64,000 bases of DNA, taken from the NCBI GenBank assembly GCA_963695375.1, contig OY968767.1:248001-312000 (forward strand). Direction: 5' to 3'. Below the pieces are notes generated by a model, which saw nothing but the letters and a program-made list of their open reading frames with translations, did no database searches and had not been told where the DNA came from. Of this stretch, positions 41,852 to 49,937 are shown in pieces. This stretch comes from JACCVL01 sp963695375. Lineage in GTDB: Bacteria; Actinomycetota; Actinomycetes; Propionibacteriales; Nocardioidaceae. How positions within the stretch are numbered: the first letter of the stretch is position 1; every line of letters starts with the position of its first letter. The translations under genes and the position numbers were made by a program.

Positions 41852-42759
41852 GACCGCATCCCGGCGGTGTCCCGGGTGCTGCGGACGTAGAGCAGCATCG
41901 GGACGAGGGCGACGAGCAGCACGAGCAGCACCAGCGCTCCGGCCTGTCCGGTCTGTCCGGGAGTCTGCACGCTGTTGTTGATCAGGTTGCCGGCCATCGA
42001 CGTCTGCGGTGACGCGGACAGCAGGTCGTTGGTGAAGTAGTCGCCGAGCATGGGCAGGCAGGTGAGCAGGACGCCGGCGATGATCGCCGGTCGGGACAGC
42101 GGCAGGGTGACCCGGCGGAACGCCTCCCACCTGCTCGCGCCCAGATCGCGGGCCGCCTCGAGCACGGCCGAGGAGATCCGGTCCAGTCCGGCGAACAGCG
42201 GCAGGATCATGTACGGCACGTAGCCGTAGACCAGCCCCAGGATCACGGTCGACCCGCGCCCGTTCAGCCAGTCCACGTCACCGGGGAACAACCCGCCGAG
42301 CGACAGCGCCTGGTTGACCAGACCGTCGTCCTGCAGCAGGTTCACCCAGGCCAGCATCCGCATCATGTAGGAGATCCAGAACGGCGCGATCAGCAGCGTG
42401 AGCAGCAGTGCCTTGCGGCGACCGCCGTAGCGCGCGGTGTAGTAGGCCACCGGGTAGGCGATCAGCAGGCACAGCGAGCTCGCGACGAGGACGTAGACGG
42501 CGGTGCGCCACAGCGCCGGCCCGAAGAACGCCCCCTCCCCGACGATCCGCTCGAGCACGAAGCGGAACTGGGTGAAGTCCCAGTCGAGGGGGTTCCACAC
42601 CGGCACCGCGGTCCGGAAGACCGGGTCCACCCGGCCGAACACGATGGCCACCACGACGTACAGCGGGCCGACGAACAGCAGCGCCAGCCAGACGATGCCG
42701 GGCATGGCGAGAGCCGGCCACAGCAGACGCACCCCCTGCTTGGTGGACGGCTCAGGCAC
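41848..42759 (-). CDS. ABC transporter permease, PotB-like
   Basis: A 303-residue permease with six transmembrane helices (LAMPGIVWLALLFVGPLYVV first). The EAA loop is VLEAARDLGASRWEAFRRVT. GTG 42759 overlaps the PotD-like gene by 8 bases. It pairs with the PotC-like protein; the ATPase is encoded by the divergent gene at 45492. Confidence 0.9.
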   Translation of the reverse strand: MPEPSTKQGVRLLWPALAMPGIVWLALLFVGPLYVVVAIVFGRVDPVFRTAVPVWNPLDWDFTQFRFVLERIVGEGAFFGPALWRTAVYVLVASSLCLLIAYPVAYYTARYGGRRKALLLTLLIAPFWISYMMRMLAWVNLLQDDGLVNQALSLGGLFPGDVDWLNGRGSTVILGLVYGYVPYMILPLFAGLDRISSAVLEAARDLGASRWEAFRRVTLPLSRPAIIAGVLLTCLPMLGDYFTNDLLSASPQTSMAGNLINNSVQTPGQTGQAGALVLLVLLVALVPMLLYVRSTRDTAGMRS

Positions 42760-43990
42760 CGGCCTTGAACTCCTGCCAGACCCCGTGCCAGGCGGCGTCC
42801 ACCTCCGGCGGGAGCTCCAGCAGCCGGTAACCGGCACCGAAGTACTCGGGCAGGACGGCGGCGTCGACCAGGTTGGCGGGAAGGAACTTCTCGTCCACCA
42901 ACCGCTGCGGGTTGATGCTGCGTTGCGGTGGCTGGTAGCCGGTCCAGCCGAAGTTCGCGATCGCGTTCTTCTCCTCGAGCATGTGGTCCAGGAACAGGTG
43001 GGACAGCACCGGGTTCTGACCACCGGTCAGCACGACCATCAGGTCGTTGTCGACCATCCCGCGACCGTCCTGGGGGAACCAGTAGCGCAGTGTCTCCGCG
43101 GAGACGTCCTGGCCGAGGTAGTACTGCGCGTTCACCGCGTCGCCGGACCACATCTGCGCCAGCCCGTACTGGCTGCCCGGGAGGTCGTTGTACATGGTGA
43201 TCGTGACCTTGGGCTTGGTCGTCTCGGTCAGCTCCAGCAGCTGGGTGCGGACCAGTGCCAGGTCGTCGGCGTCCGCGGTGTTGAGGTCGGTGATCCCGTT
43301 GCGCAGCAGCACCATGCCCATCGCCGTGTGCCAGTCGTCGATCACGGCCAGGTCGCCGGCGTACTGCGGGTCCCAGAAGACGTCGTAGGGGTTCTCCCGG
43401 GCTCCGATGTCCTCGCTGATCAGGTCGGCCCGCCAGCCGATCCCCGTCGTGTAGATCGTGTACGGCACGGTGTAGCGCCACTCACCGTCGTACCAGGGGT
43501 CGGTGAACTCGGGCCAGACGTCCTCGATGTTCGGCAGGTAGGTGTGGTTCAGCGGCCGGATCAGACCGGCGGAGACGAGCTTGGAGATCTGGTCGTAGCT
43601 CGGGAAGTAGACGTCGAACGGCACACCCCCCGACCGGACCTTGGCCAGCGACTCGTCCGTGGAGTTGAAGGTCGAGACCGACACGTCGCAGTCGTACTTC
43701 TCCTCGAAGGCCTTGATCGAGCCCGGGCTGAGGTAGTCCGCGTAGTTGTAGAGCCGCAGCTTGGCGTTCTTCTCCGGCTGGAGCCCGTCGGCGATGGGCG
43801 GGTTGTCCGGGTCGATCGGCCACGTCACCGGGTTGTCCGGGGACGCGATGACCAACTCGGTCCCCCCGGAGCTGGTCTGAGTGCGGGTGGCGCAGCTGCC
43901 GAGCGCACCGAGCACCGGCACGGCGACGCCAGCCAGCCCGGCGCGGACGAGGAGTTCGCGGCGGCTCCACCGCGGTCCACCAACTGCCAT
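42752..43990 (-). CDS. ABC transporter substrate-binding lipoprotein, PotD-like
   Basis: A 412-residue periplasmic-type binding protein. The N-terminus has a twin-arginine signal (SRRELLVRAGLAG) and a lipobox (LGALGSC, Cys about 33), so it is probably exported by Tat and lipid-anchored. The PotD/PotF fold is seen in KLRLYNYADYLSPGSIKAFE, VPFDVYFPSYDQISKLV and VPYTIYTTGIGWR. Ligands of this family are polyamines or amino acid-like compounds. GGAG is 6-7 bases before the ATG. First gene of the operon, 48 bases from operator 1. Confidence 0.9.
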   Translation of the reverse strand: MAVGGPRWSRRELLVRAGLAGVAVPVLGALGSCATRTQTSSGGTELVIASPDNPVTWPIDPDNPPIADGLQPEKNAKLRLYNYADYLSPGSIKAFEEKYDCDVSVSTFNSTDESLAKVRSGGVPFDVYFPSYDQISKLVSAGLIRPLNHTYLPNIEDVWPEFTDPWYDGEWRYTVPYTIYTTGIGWRADLISEDIGARENPYDVFWDPQYAGDLAVIDDWHTAMGMVLLRNGITDLNTADADDLALVRTQLLELTETTKPKVTITMYNDLPGSQYGLAQMWSGDAVNAQYYLGQDVSAETLRYWFPQDGRGMVDNDLMVVLTGGQNPVLSHLFLDHMLEEKNAIANFGWTGYQPPQRSINPQRLVDEKFLPANLVDAAVLPEYFGAGYRLLELPPEVDAAWHGVWQEFKAGA

Positions 43991-44038
43991 CACGGCCTCC
44001 GCGATGAGTCTGTTGCCCGGCTCTTGCACGCTCGCATA

Positions 44039-44054
44039 GACTGAACGATCAGTC
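44039..44054. promoter_or_regulatory. TetR-type operator 1 (GACTGA-N4-TCAGTC)
   Basis: This perfect 6-bp inverted repeat lies between the divergent potD-like operon and the aminotransferase gene. It overlaps TAGACT (44037-44042), a likely -10 box for the aminotransferase. The same dyad recurs at 47290 and 53979. Confidence 0.75.
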
Positions 44055-44077
44055 AATAACGAACCGGGAGCCGTCTC

Positions 44078-45481
44078 GTGACGATCACCCGCACAACCGA
44101 GGACCGTACGAGCCTGGCCGCGCCCGGCTCGCTGGACGAGCTGATCGAGCGCGAGACCGCCGCCTTCGTGGCCCGGCAGCCGCGCAGTCGCGACCTGATC
44201 GCCGCTGCCGGCCGGGTGCTCGCCGGGGGGGCCACCTCCAGCTGGCAGATCGCCGAGCCGCAGGCGGTCTGGCTCAGTCACGGGCAGGGGTCGAAGGTCT
44301 ACGACGTCGACGGCACCGAGTACGTCGACCTGCACGGCGGCTACGGCGTGTCGGTCGCCGGGCACGCGCACCCGGCGATCGTCAACGCGGTGTCCGAACG
44401 AGTGCGCCGGGGCACCCACTTCGCGCAGCCCACCGAGGACGCGATCGTGGTCGGGGACGAGCTGGCCCGGCGGTTCGGGCTGCCGCTGTGGCGGTTCGCC
44501 AACTCCGGCACCGAGGCAACGATGGACGCCGTGCACCTGATGCGGGCGGCGACCGGACGCGACCTGATCATCAAGGTCGAGGGGTGCTACCACGGGCACC
44601 ATGACTCGGTACAGGTCTCGGTGCAGCCCGAGGCGGACGAGGTCGGCCCGGCGGACCGGCCGACCCCGGTGGCCGCCAGCTCCGGGATCCCGGCCGCGAT
44701 CCGCGACCTGGTCGTGCTGGTCGGGTTCAACGACCTGGCCGCGGTCGAGTCGGCCCTGTCCCGGCACCGGGGGCGGATCGCCGGGATGATCGTGGAGCCG
44801 GTGATGATGAACGCCGGCATCATCCCGCCGGACGACGGCTACCTCGCCGGACTGCGTCGCCTGCTGCACGAGCACGACGCGCTGCTCACCTTCGACGAGG
44901 TCAAGACCGGTTTCACCAGTGGCCCGGGCGGCATCACCGCGCTGTCCGGGGTGACGCCGGACCTGGTCTGCGTCGCCAAGGCGATGGGAGGCGGCGTGTC
45001 CACCGCCGCGATCGGCGGCAGCGCCGAGGTGATGCAGCTGGTGGTCGACGGCCGCTACGAGCAGGTCGGCACGTTCAACGGGAACCCGCTCGCGATGGCC
45101 GCCGCCCGGGCAGCGCTGACCGAGGTCCTGGTCCCCGATGCGTACGCCCACCTGGAGCGGCTGCGCCGGCGGATCGCCGCCGGTGTGGACGAGGTCGTCG
45201 CTCGACACGGCGTGAGCTGGCACGGCGTCACCGTCGGTGCCAAGGGCTGCGTCATCTTCCGCCCGGAGCCGGTCCGGTCGTTCCGCGACTTCCTCGCCAT
45301 CGACGAGCGACTCGGGCACGCGCACTGGCTGGTGCAGCACAACGGCGGAGTCTTCCTCCCGCCCTGGGGAAAGGCGGAGCAGTGGCTGCTGTCGGTCCAG
45401 CACGACGACGACGACGTCGACCGGTTCGTGACCAACCTGGACCGGTTCGCCGCCATGGTGGCGCGGCTGGGCGACGCCTAG
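44078..45481 (+). CDS. Class III PLP aminotransferase
   Basis: A 467-residue aminotransferase of fold type I, similar to glutamate-1-semialdehyde mutase and omega-amino acid transaminases. It has YDVDGTEYVDLHGGYGVSVA, the phosphate-binding FANSGTEATMDAVHLMRAAT, EGCYHGHHDSVQV, LTFDEVKTGF and the PLP lysine in LVCVAKAMGGG. Involvement in hemL is unlikely given its place in a transporter-oxygenase regulon. GTG 44078 has GGGAG upstream. Its TAG stop is the first half of the next gene's -10 box. Confidence 0.87.
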   Translation: MTITRTTEDRTSLAAPGSLDELIERETAAFVARQPRSRDLIAAAGRVLAGGATSSWQIAEPQAVWLSHGQGSKVYDVDGTEYVDLHGGYGVSVAGHAHPAIVNAVSERVRRGTHFAQPTEDAIVVGDELARRFGLPLWRFANSGTEATMDAVHLMRAATGRDLIIKVEGCYHGHHDSVQVSVQPEADEVGPADRPTPVAASSGIPAAIRDLVVLVGFNDLAAVESALSRHRGRIAGMIVEPVMMNAGIIPPDDGYLAGLRRLLHEHDALLTFDEVKTGFTSGPGGITALSGVTPDLVCVAKAMGGGVSTAAIGGSAEVMQLVVDGRYEQVGTFNGNPLAMAAARAALTEVLVPDAYAHLERLRRRIAAGVDEVVARHGVSWHGVTVGAKGCVIFRPEPVRSFRDFLAIDERLGHAHWLVQHNGGVFLPPWGKAEQWLLSVQHDDDDVDRFVTNLDRFAAMVARLGDA

Positions 45482-45484
45482 GCT
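45479..45484 (+). promoter_or_regulatory. -10 box TAGGCT of leaderless ABC ATPase promoter
   Basis: TAGGCT starts with the TAG stop of the aminotransferase gene and is followed by 7 bases and GTG 45492, with no Shine-Dalgarno sequence. The ATPase may thus be made independently of operator 1. Confidence 0.6.
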
Positions 45485-45491
45485 GCCGGGA

Positions 45492-46592
45492 GTGACGGTC
45501 GGGCAGCTGCAGCTGCGGGGTCTGGTCAAGCGTTACGACGCCGCGGCGGCGGTCGACGGGCTGAGCCTCGACATCGAGGCGGGCGAGTTCTTCTCCCTGC
45601 TGGGGCCGTCCGGCTGCGGCAAGACCACCACGCTCCGTCTGGTGGCCGGCTTCGAGCATCCGGACGAGGGCACGATCCTGCTCGACGGGACCGACCTGGT
45701 CGCGCTGCCGCCGCACCGGCGACCGGTCAACACCGTCTTCCAGTCGTACGCGCTGTTCCCGTTCCTGACCGTCGCCGACAACGTCGCCTTCGGGCTTCGC
45801 TACCGCAACGCGAGCAAGGCGGAGACCCGCAGCCGGGTCGCGGAGGCGCTGGCCCTGGTGCAGATGGACCGCTACGCCGGTCGCCGGCCGCACCAGCTGT
45901 CCGGCGGTCAGCAGCAGCGGGTGGCGCTCGCGCGAGCGCTCGTGCTGCGACCGACCGTGCTGTTGCTCGACGAGCCCCTCGGCGCACTGGACGCCAAGCT
46001 GCGCAAACAGCTCCAGCTCGAGCTGCGGCAGCTGCAGCGCGAGGTCGGCATCACCTTCCTGTACGTCACGCACGACCAGGAGGAGGCGATGACCATGTCG
46101 GACCGGATCGCGGTGCTCGCCGACGGCAAGGTGCAGCAGGTCGGCGGGCCGCAGCAGGTCTACGCCGAGCCCGCCACGGCCTACGTCGCGGGGTTCCTCG
46201 GGACGACGAACCTGCTCGACGTCGACGTGCACGAGCTGCGTGACGGCGTGGCGCATTGCCGGCTTGGTGATCTCGAGCTGCGGGCGCGAGCGGCGGGGAC
46301 CTCGGTCCGCGGACCGGCACAGGTCGTGATCCGCCCCGAACGGGTGCACCCGCGGCGCCCCGGGCCGGGCGACGCGGGCGAGACCGCGGAGCCCAACCGC
46401 TACCGGGCGACCGTGGCCGAGCTGGTCTTCCTCGGTCCGACCACGCAGGCCGTGCTCCGGGTCGGCGACACCGACCTGATCTCGTTCGTACCGAACGCGG
46501 AGGGAGTGGTCCCCGGCTGGCTGCGTCCCGGCGAGGCCGTGGACGTGGTCATCGACGTCGACGGCGCCCGGCTGATCTGCCCAGCCGGCTAG
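45492..46592 (+). CDS. ABC transporter ATPase, PotA-like
   Basis: A 366-residue ATPase: Walker A LLGPSGCGKTTTLRLVAG, Q-loop NTVFQSYALFPFLTV, signature QLSGGQQQRVALARAL, Walker B TVLLLDEPLGALD and H-loop TFLYVTHDQEEAMTM. The C-terminal TOBE domain (about 235-366) is present. It is probably the motor of the PotB/C/D-like importer encoded on the other strand. Its end overlaps the tetR-type gene by 44 bases. Confidence 0.92.
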   Translation: MTVGQLQLRGLVKRYDAAAAVDGLSLDIEAGEFFSLLGPSGCGKTTTLRLVAGFEHPDEGTILLDGTDLVALPPHRRPVNTVFQSYALFPFLTVADNVAFGLRYRNASKAETRSRVAEALALVQMDRYAGRRPHQLSGGQQQRVALARALVLRPTVLLLDEPLGALDAKLRKQLQLELRQLQREVGITFLYVTHDQEEAMTMSDRIAVLADGKVQQVGGPQQVYAEPATAYVAGFLGTTNLLDVDVHELRDGVAHCRLGDLELRARAAGTSVRGPAQVVIRPERVHPRRPGPGDAGETAEPNRYRATVAELVFLGPTTQAVLRVGDTDLISFVPNAEGVVPGWLRPGEAVDVVIDVDGARLICPAG

Positions 46593-47223
46593 CGGACCAG
46601 GAGAAGCCCAGCGCGCTGGCCGCGAAGCGCATCGCGATCTCCTGTGCGCGTCGCGGGCCGACCACGGGGTCGCCGAGCGCCACCTGGATCGACAGGCCGT
46701 CCAGCAGGGCGGCGAACGTGACCGCGAACTCCATCGCGTCGACCGCGCCGATCTCCCCGTCGTCGGCGGAGTCGCGGACCACAGCGGCGATCATGTCCCG
46801 CCAGCGCTGGTCCAGCTCGATGCGGTCACGTGACAGCTCGGGGTGCCGGAACGCCTGCACCCACAGGTCGAACCACAGCCCCCAGTCGCCGGCCGTCAGG
46901 TCGTCGTCGCCATCGGGCACGCAGGTCATCCGCACCAGCGTCTCCAGGCGGAGCACGACGCCGCGTTGCTCGGCCAACACTGCGTCCGCGGCCTCGTAGA
47001 AGGTGCGCTCGGACCAGCGGAGAGCCTCGGTGAGCAGGTGGTTCTTGGTGCCGAAGTAGTACACGACGAGCGCCGGGCTGGCCCCCGCCCTCCGGGCGAC
47101 GTCTGCGATGCGGGTCTCGGAGAATCCGCGTTCCCCGATCAGCTCGGCCGCCGCCCGGAGCATCTGGTCCCGGCGCACCTCGGGTGTCGCCTCGCCCAGC
47201 TCGTCCGTACCGGCCGCCGCCAT
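46549..47223 (-). CDS. TetR-family transcriptional regulator
   Basis: A 224-residue regulator. The N-terminal helix-turn-helix is RRDQMLRAAAELIGERGFSE, then TRIADVARRAGASPALVVYY and FGTKNHLLTEALRW; the C-terminal ligand domain is helical. Ligand unknown. ATG 47223 has AGGA 7 bases upstream, and TAACCT on the minus strand gives a 40-base leader. Operator 2 covers its -35 region, so autoregulation is likely. Three identical dyads at the neighbouring divergent promoters make it the probable controller of the whole 39.7-55.2 kb catabolic block. Confidence 0.88.
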   Translation of the reverse strand: MAAAGTDELGEATPEVRRDQMLRAAAELIGERGFSETRIADVARRAGASPALVVYYFGTKNHLLTEALRWSERTFYEAADAVLAEQRGVVLRLETLVRMTCVPDGDDDLTAGDWGLWFDLWVQAFRHPELSRDRIELDQRWRDMIAAVVRDSADDGEIGAVDAMEFAVTFAALLDGLSIQVALGDPVVGPRRAQEIAMRFAASALGFSWSASRLGRSAGRRRRR

Positions 47224-47272
47224 CCTCGTGTCCTGACAGTCGCTCCCGCCCCGGGCTGGGACCTTGTCGCGC

Positions 47273-47278
47273 AGGTTA
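47273..47278 (-). promoter_or_regulatory. -10 box TAACCT of tetR-type gene
   Basis: TAACCT on the minus strand; operator 2 at 47290-47305 overlaps the expected -35 region. Confidence 0.45.
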
Positions 47279-47289
47279 GCAGGCACCTA

Positions 47290-47305
47290 GACTGAACAGT
47301 CAGTC
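47290..47305. promoter_or_regulatory. TetR-type operator 2 (GACTGA-N4-TCAGTC)
   Basis: Perfect dyad between the tetR-type gene and the acyl-CoA synthetase gene. It overlaps TAGACT (47288-47293), a likely -10 box for the synthetase. Identical arms to operators 1 and 3. Confidence 0.78.
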
Positions 47306-47337
47306 AATACGGGCAGGAAACGCGCAGGCGGGATGGT

Positions 47338-49476
47338 GTGGGCAGAGCCACTGAGGGGACCCCACGAGCCAGGGCGTCGGCCGCTGCGGCGCCCAGGTCG
47401 ACGGGTGCCAGCTCCTCCGACGCGCTGACGCGGATGCTGCGGCCGGAGTCGGTCGCGATCGTCGGGGCCAGCGATCGGCCGGGGTCGTTCGGCAGCCGGC
47501 TGGTGGGTGAGGTCCTCGCCGGCAACCCTGACCTCCAGGTGCACCTCGTCAACCCCCGTGGGGGGTCCGTCGCCGGCCGGCCGGTGCTGCCGGCGCTGGT
47601 GGACATCCCCGACCCGGTCGATCTGGTGCTGCTGGGCGTACCGGACACGGCTCTGGTCGAGCTGGTGCGCGCTTCGGCCGAGCGCGGTGACGCCGGGGCG
47701 GTGGTGTTCGGCGCCGCGCACGGGCTCGGGCCGACGCTGCGCTCGATCGCCACCGCGGCCGGGATGGCGCTGGTCGGCGGTGGCTGCATGGGCTTCGTCG
47801 ACGTCCCCCACGGCATCCGGGCGGTCGGCTACCAGGAGCGGGACCGGCTGACGGCCGGGCCGATCGCGCTGATCAGCCACTCAGGCTCGGCGTTCTCCGC
47901 GTTGCTCCGAACCTCACGCCCGCTCGGCTTCTCGCTGGCCGTGTCCAGCGGACAGGAGCTGGTGACGACGAGCGCGGAGCTGCTCGACCAGGCGCTGGAC
48001 CGCCCCGAGACGAGAGTGGTGGCGCTGCTGCTGGAGACGATGCGCGACACCGGCCGACTCCGCGCGGCGCTGGACCGCGCCGCGTCGGCCGACGTGCCGG
48101 TGGTGGCGCTGACCGTCGGCGGCTCACCGACCGGCCGGCGGCTGGTCGACGCGCACTCCGGCGCGCTCGCCGGCGACGACGGCGCCTGGGAGGCACTGTT
48201 CGACGCACACGGCGTGCATCGAGTCGCCGACCTGGACGAGCTGGTGAACTCGCTGGAGCTGTTCAGTCTCGGCCGCCGGGTTCCCGCCGGTGGGCCGGGT
48301 CCCCGGCGAGGCCTCGCCACCGTGCACGACTCCGGCGCGGAGCGGGCGCTCACCGCGGACCTCGCCCACACGCTCGGCGTCCCCTTCGCGACGCTGGGCC
48401 CGGCCACCCGGGACCGGATCCAGCCCTGGCTGGACCCGCCGCTCGTCGCCGACAACCCGCTCGACGTCTGGGGCCGGGGTGCCGACACCGAGCGGCTGTT
48501 CACCGACTGCCTGCGTGCGCTGGCCGACGACCCTGCGGTGGCCGCGGTGGCCTTCGGCGTGGACCTGGTGGAGGAGTACGACGGCGACTGGTCCTTCCCG
48601 CACGCCGCAGTGGCGGCGCACCAGGGCACCGACAAGCCGGTGGTGCTGCTCAGCAATCTCGCGGCCGCGGTGGACCCCGTCCAGGCCGACTGGCTCCGCG
48701 CCCGGGGCGTGCCCGTGCTCGAGGGCACCCGCGGTGGGTTGCGCGCCCTGGGCCACCTGCTGGCACACGCGGAGCGTGCCGCACGCCCGATGCCGGCCGC
48801 GCCCGCGGTGCGGGTGGGTCGACAGCGGCGCTGGCGGACCGAGCTGGCCACGGGGCGGCTCGACCTGGCCACGTCGCTGGCGCTGCTCGCGGACTACGGG
48901 CTGACGGTCGCCCGCACCGTTGCGGTGCGGTCCCGGCAGCAGGCGGAGGCCGAGGCGGAGCGGCTCGGGTGGCCGGTGGTGCTGAAGACCGACGAGCCGG
49001 CGATCCGGCACCGCAGCGACGTCGGTGGCGTGGTTGCCGGGCTCCCCGACGCCGCCGCGGTCGGCGCGGCGTACGACGACCTGGCCGGGCGACTCGGACC
49101 ACGCGCGGTGCTCCAGCCGCATCTCGGCGGCACCGAGCTGGCGCTGGGCGTCACGAGGGACCCGCTGCTCGGCCCGCTGGTCCTGGTCGCCGCCGGTGGG
49201 ACCCTGACCGAGCTGGTCGCTGACCGGGCGGTCGCCCTGCCGCCGGTGGATGCGGCGCTGGGGGCCCGGCTGCTGGACCGGCTGCGCGTCCGGCCGCTGC
49301 TGGACGGCTACCGCGGCGCGGAGCCGGCCGACCGTACGGCGGTGACCGCCGCGATCGTCTCGGTCGCCACCATCGCCGTCGAGCTCGGCGACCTGCTGGA
49401 CGGGCTGGACGTCAACCCGCTGCTCGCGACGGCGGACGGGGCGGTCGCCGTCGACGCCCTCGTCCTCCCCCGCTGA
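47338..49476 (+). CDS. ADP-forming acyl-CoA synthetase (acetate--CoA ligase family)
   Basis: A 712-residue fused-subunit NDP-forming enzyme interconverting acyl-CoA + ADP + Pi and acid + ATP + CoA. The CoA-binding domain starts at about 25 (LRPESVAIVGASDRPGSFG), the ligase domain has the phosphorylated-His region GPIALISHSGSAFSALLR, and the C-terminal ATP-grasp domain (about 510-710) has GWPVVLKTDEPAIRHRSDVG. The start is uncertain: GTG 47338 has AGGCGGGA upstream; ATG 47434 would remove the extra N-terminal 32 residues. Acid substrate unknown. Controlled by operator 2. Confidence 0.87.
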   Translation: MGRATEGTPRARASAAAAPRSTGASSSDALTRMLRPESVAIVGASDRPGSFGSRLVGEVLAGNPDLQVHLVNPRGGSVAGRPVLPALVDIPDPVDLVLLGVPDTALVELVRASAERGDAGAVVFGAAHGLGPTLRSIATAAGMALVGGGCMGFVDVPHGIRAVGYQERDRLTAGPIALISHSGSAFSALLRTSRPLGFSLAVSSGQELVTTSAELLDQALDRPETRVVALLLETMRDTGRLRAALDRAASADVPVVALTVGGSPTGRRLVDAHSGALAGDDGAWEALFDAHGVHRVADLDELVNSLELFSLGRRVPAGGPGPRRGLATVHDSGAERALTADLAHTLGVPFATLGPATRDRIQPWLDPPLVADNPLDVWGRGADTERLFTDCLRALADDPAVAAVAFGVDLVEEYDGDWSFPHAAVAAHQGTDKPVVLLSNLAAAVDPVQADWLRARGVPVLEGTRGGLRALGHLLAHAERAARPMPAAPAVRVGRQRRWRTELATGRLDLATSLALLADYGLTVARTVAVRSRQQAEAEAERLGWPVVLKTDEPAIRHRSDVGGVVAGLPDAAAVGAAYDDLAGRLGPRAVLQPHLGGTELALGVTRDPLLGPLVLVAAGGTLTELVADRAVALPPVDAALGARLLDRLRVRPLLDGYRGAEPADRTAVTAAIVSVATIAVELGDLLDGLDVNPLLATADGAVAVDALVLPR

Positions 49477-49493
49477 CCCCCCACCCCCCTCCC

Positions 49494-49925
49494 CACGATC
49501 CGCGACTTTTGCAGCCCGACCGACCGCGCGATCCGCGACTACTGCAGGCAGGGAGTGGGCAGCCTCTCACTCGTCGGGGCACACGGACTGGTAAGGCTGG
49601 GCGGGCAGGAACTCCTCCCTCACCGTCGCCGACGTCGAGCACCCCCCAGTGTGCGGAGGTCCCGTCCGCGGACCCCTCGTAGACCATCGCTGTGCTCCCG
49701 TCCCCGATCGGGGTGGCGCAACAGTTTGCGGGTATGTCGGCGACATCTCCCCGGACGGTCCCCGTACGACCGGCCGCACCGGTCCCAACCAACCCCATCC
49801 AGCAGCCCCCCACCTCCCACGATCCGTGACTTTTGCAGGCGACGTTCTACCCCGTCACCGCCGCAACGCGATGCAAAAGTCGCGGATCGTGGGTAAGGGG
49901 GGCGGTGCAAAAGTCGCGGATCGTG
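49494..49925. repeat. Cluster of 21-base intergenic repeats, downstream of acyl-CoA synthetase and ppdK
   Basis: This 461-base gap holds five copies of CACGATCCGCGACTTTTGCA. Plus-strand copies are at 49494-49514, 49528-49547 (TTTT to AC-T variant) and 49818-49838 (one mismatch); minus-strand copies are at 49872-49891 and 49906-49925. The 49818 and 49872 copies face each other and could form a 20-bp stem around a 33-base loop. The middle (49560-49810) has no convincing gene. Confidence 0.85.
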
Positions 49926-49937
49926 GGAAGGGGGAGG

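Noticed and set aside
44078..45481. hemL (glutamate-1-semialdehyde aminomutase)
   Set aside because: Fold and PLP motifs are shared across class III aminotransferases, and the gene lies in a transport/oxygenase regulon with no heme genes.
43991..45529. In-frame extension upstream of the PotD-like gene through the aminotransferase region
   Set aside because: The Tat lipoprotein signal at ATG 43990 with a GGAG site marks the real start; the extension is antisense to the aminotransferase.
47333..47428. ATG 47333 with a good ribosome site opening a 31-codon frame before the acyl-CoA synthetase
   Set aside because: It is out of frame with the synthetase, ends early and has no coupling geometry; the overlapping GTG 47338 gives the synthetase frame.
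49560..49810. Possible gene remnant on the minus strand (fragments such as MVYEGSADGTSAHWGVLD and EEFLPAQPYQSVCPDE in different frames)
   Set aside because: The fragments need frame changes and match no family I can name; it is too weak to list as a pseudogene.
49494..49925. CRISPR-like array
   Set aside because: The 21-base repeats are in both orientations with irregular spacing and no cas genes; they are dispersed intergenic repeats.
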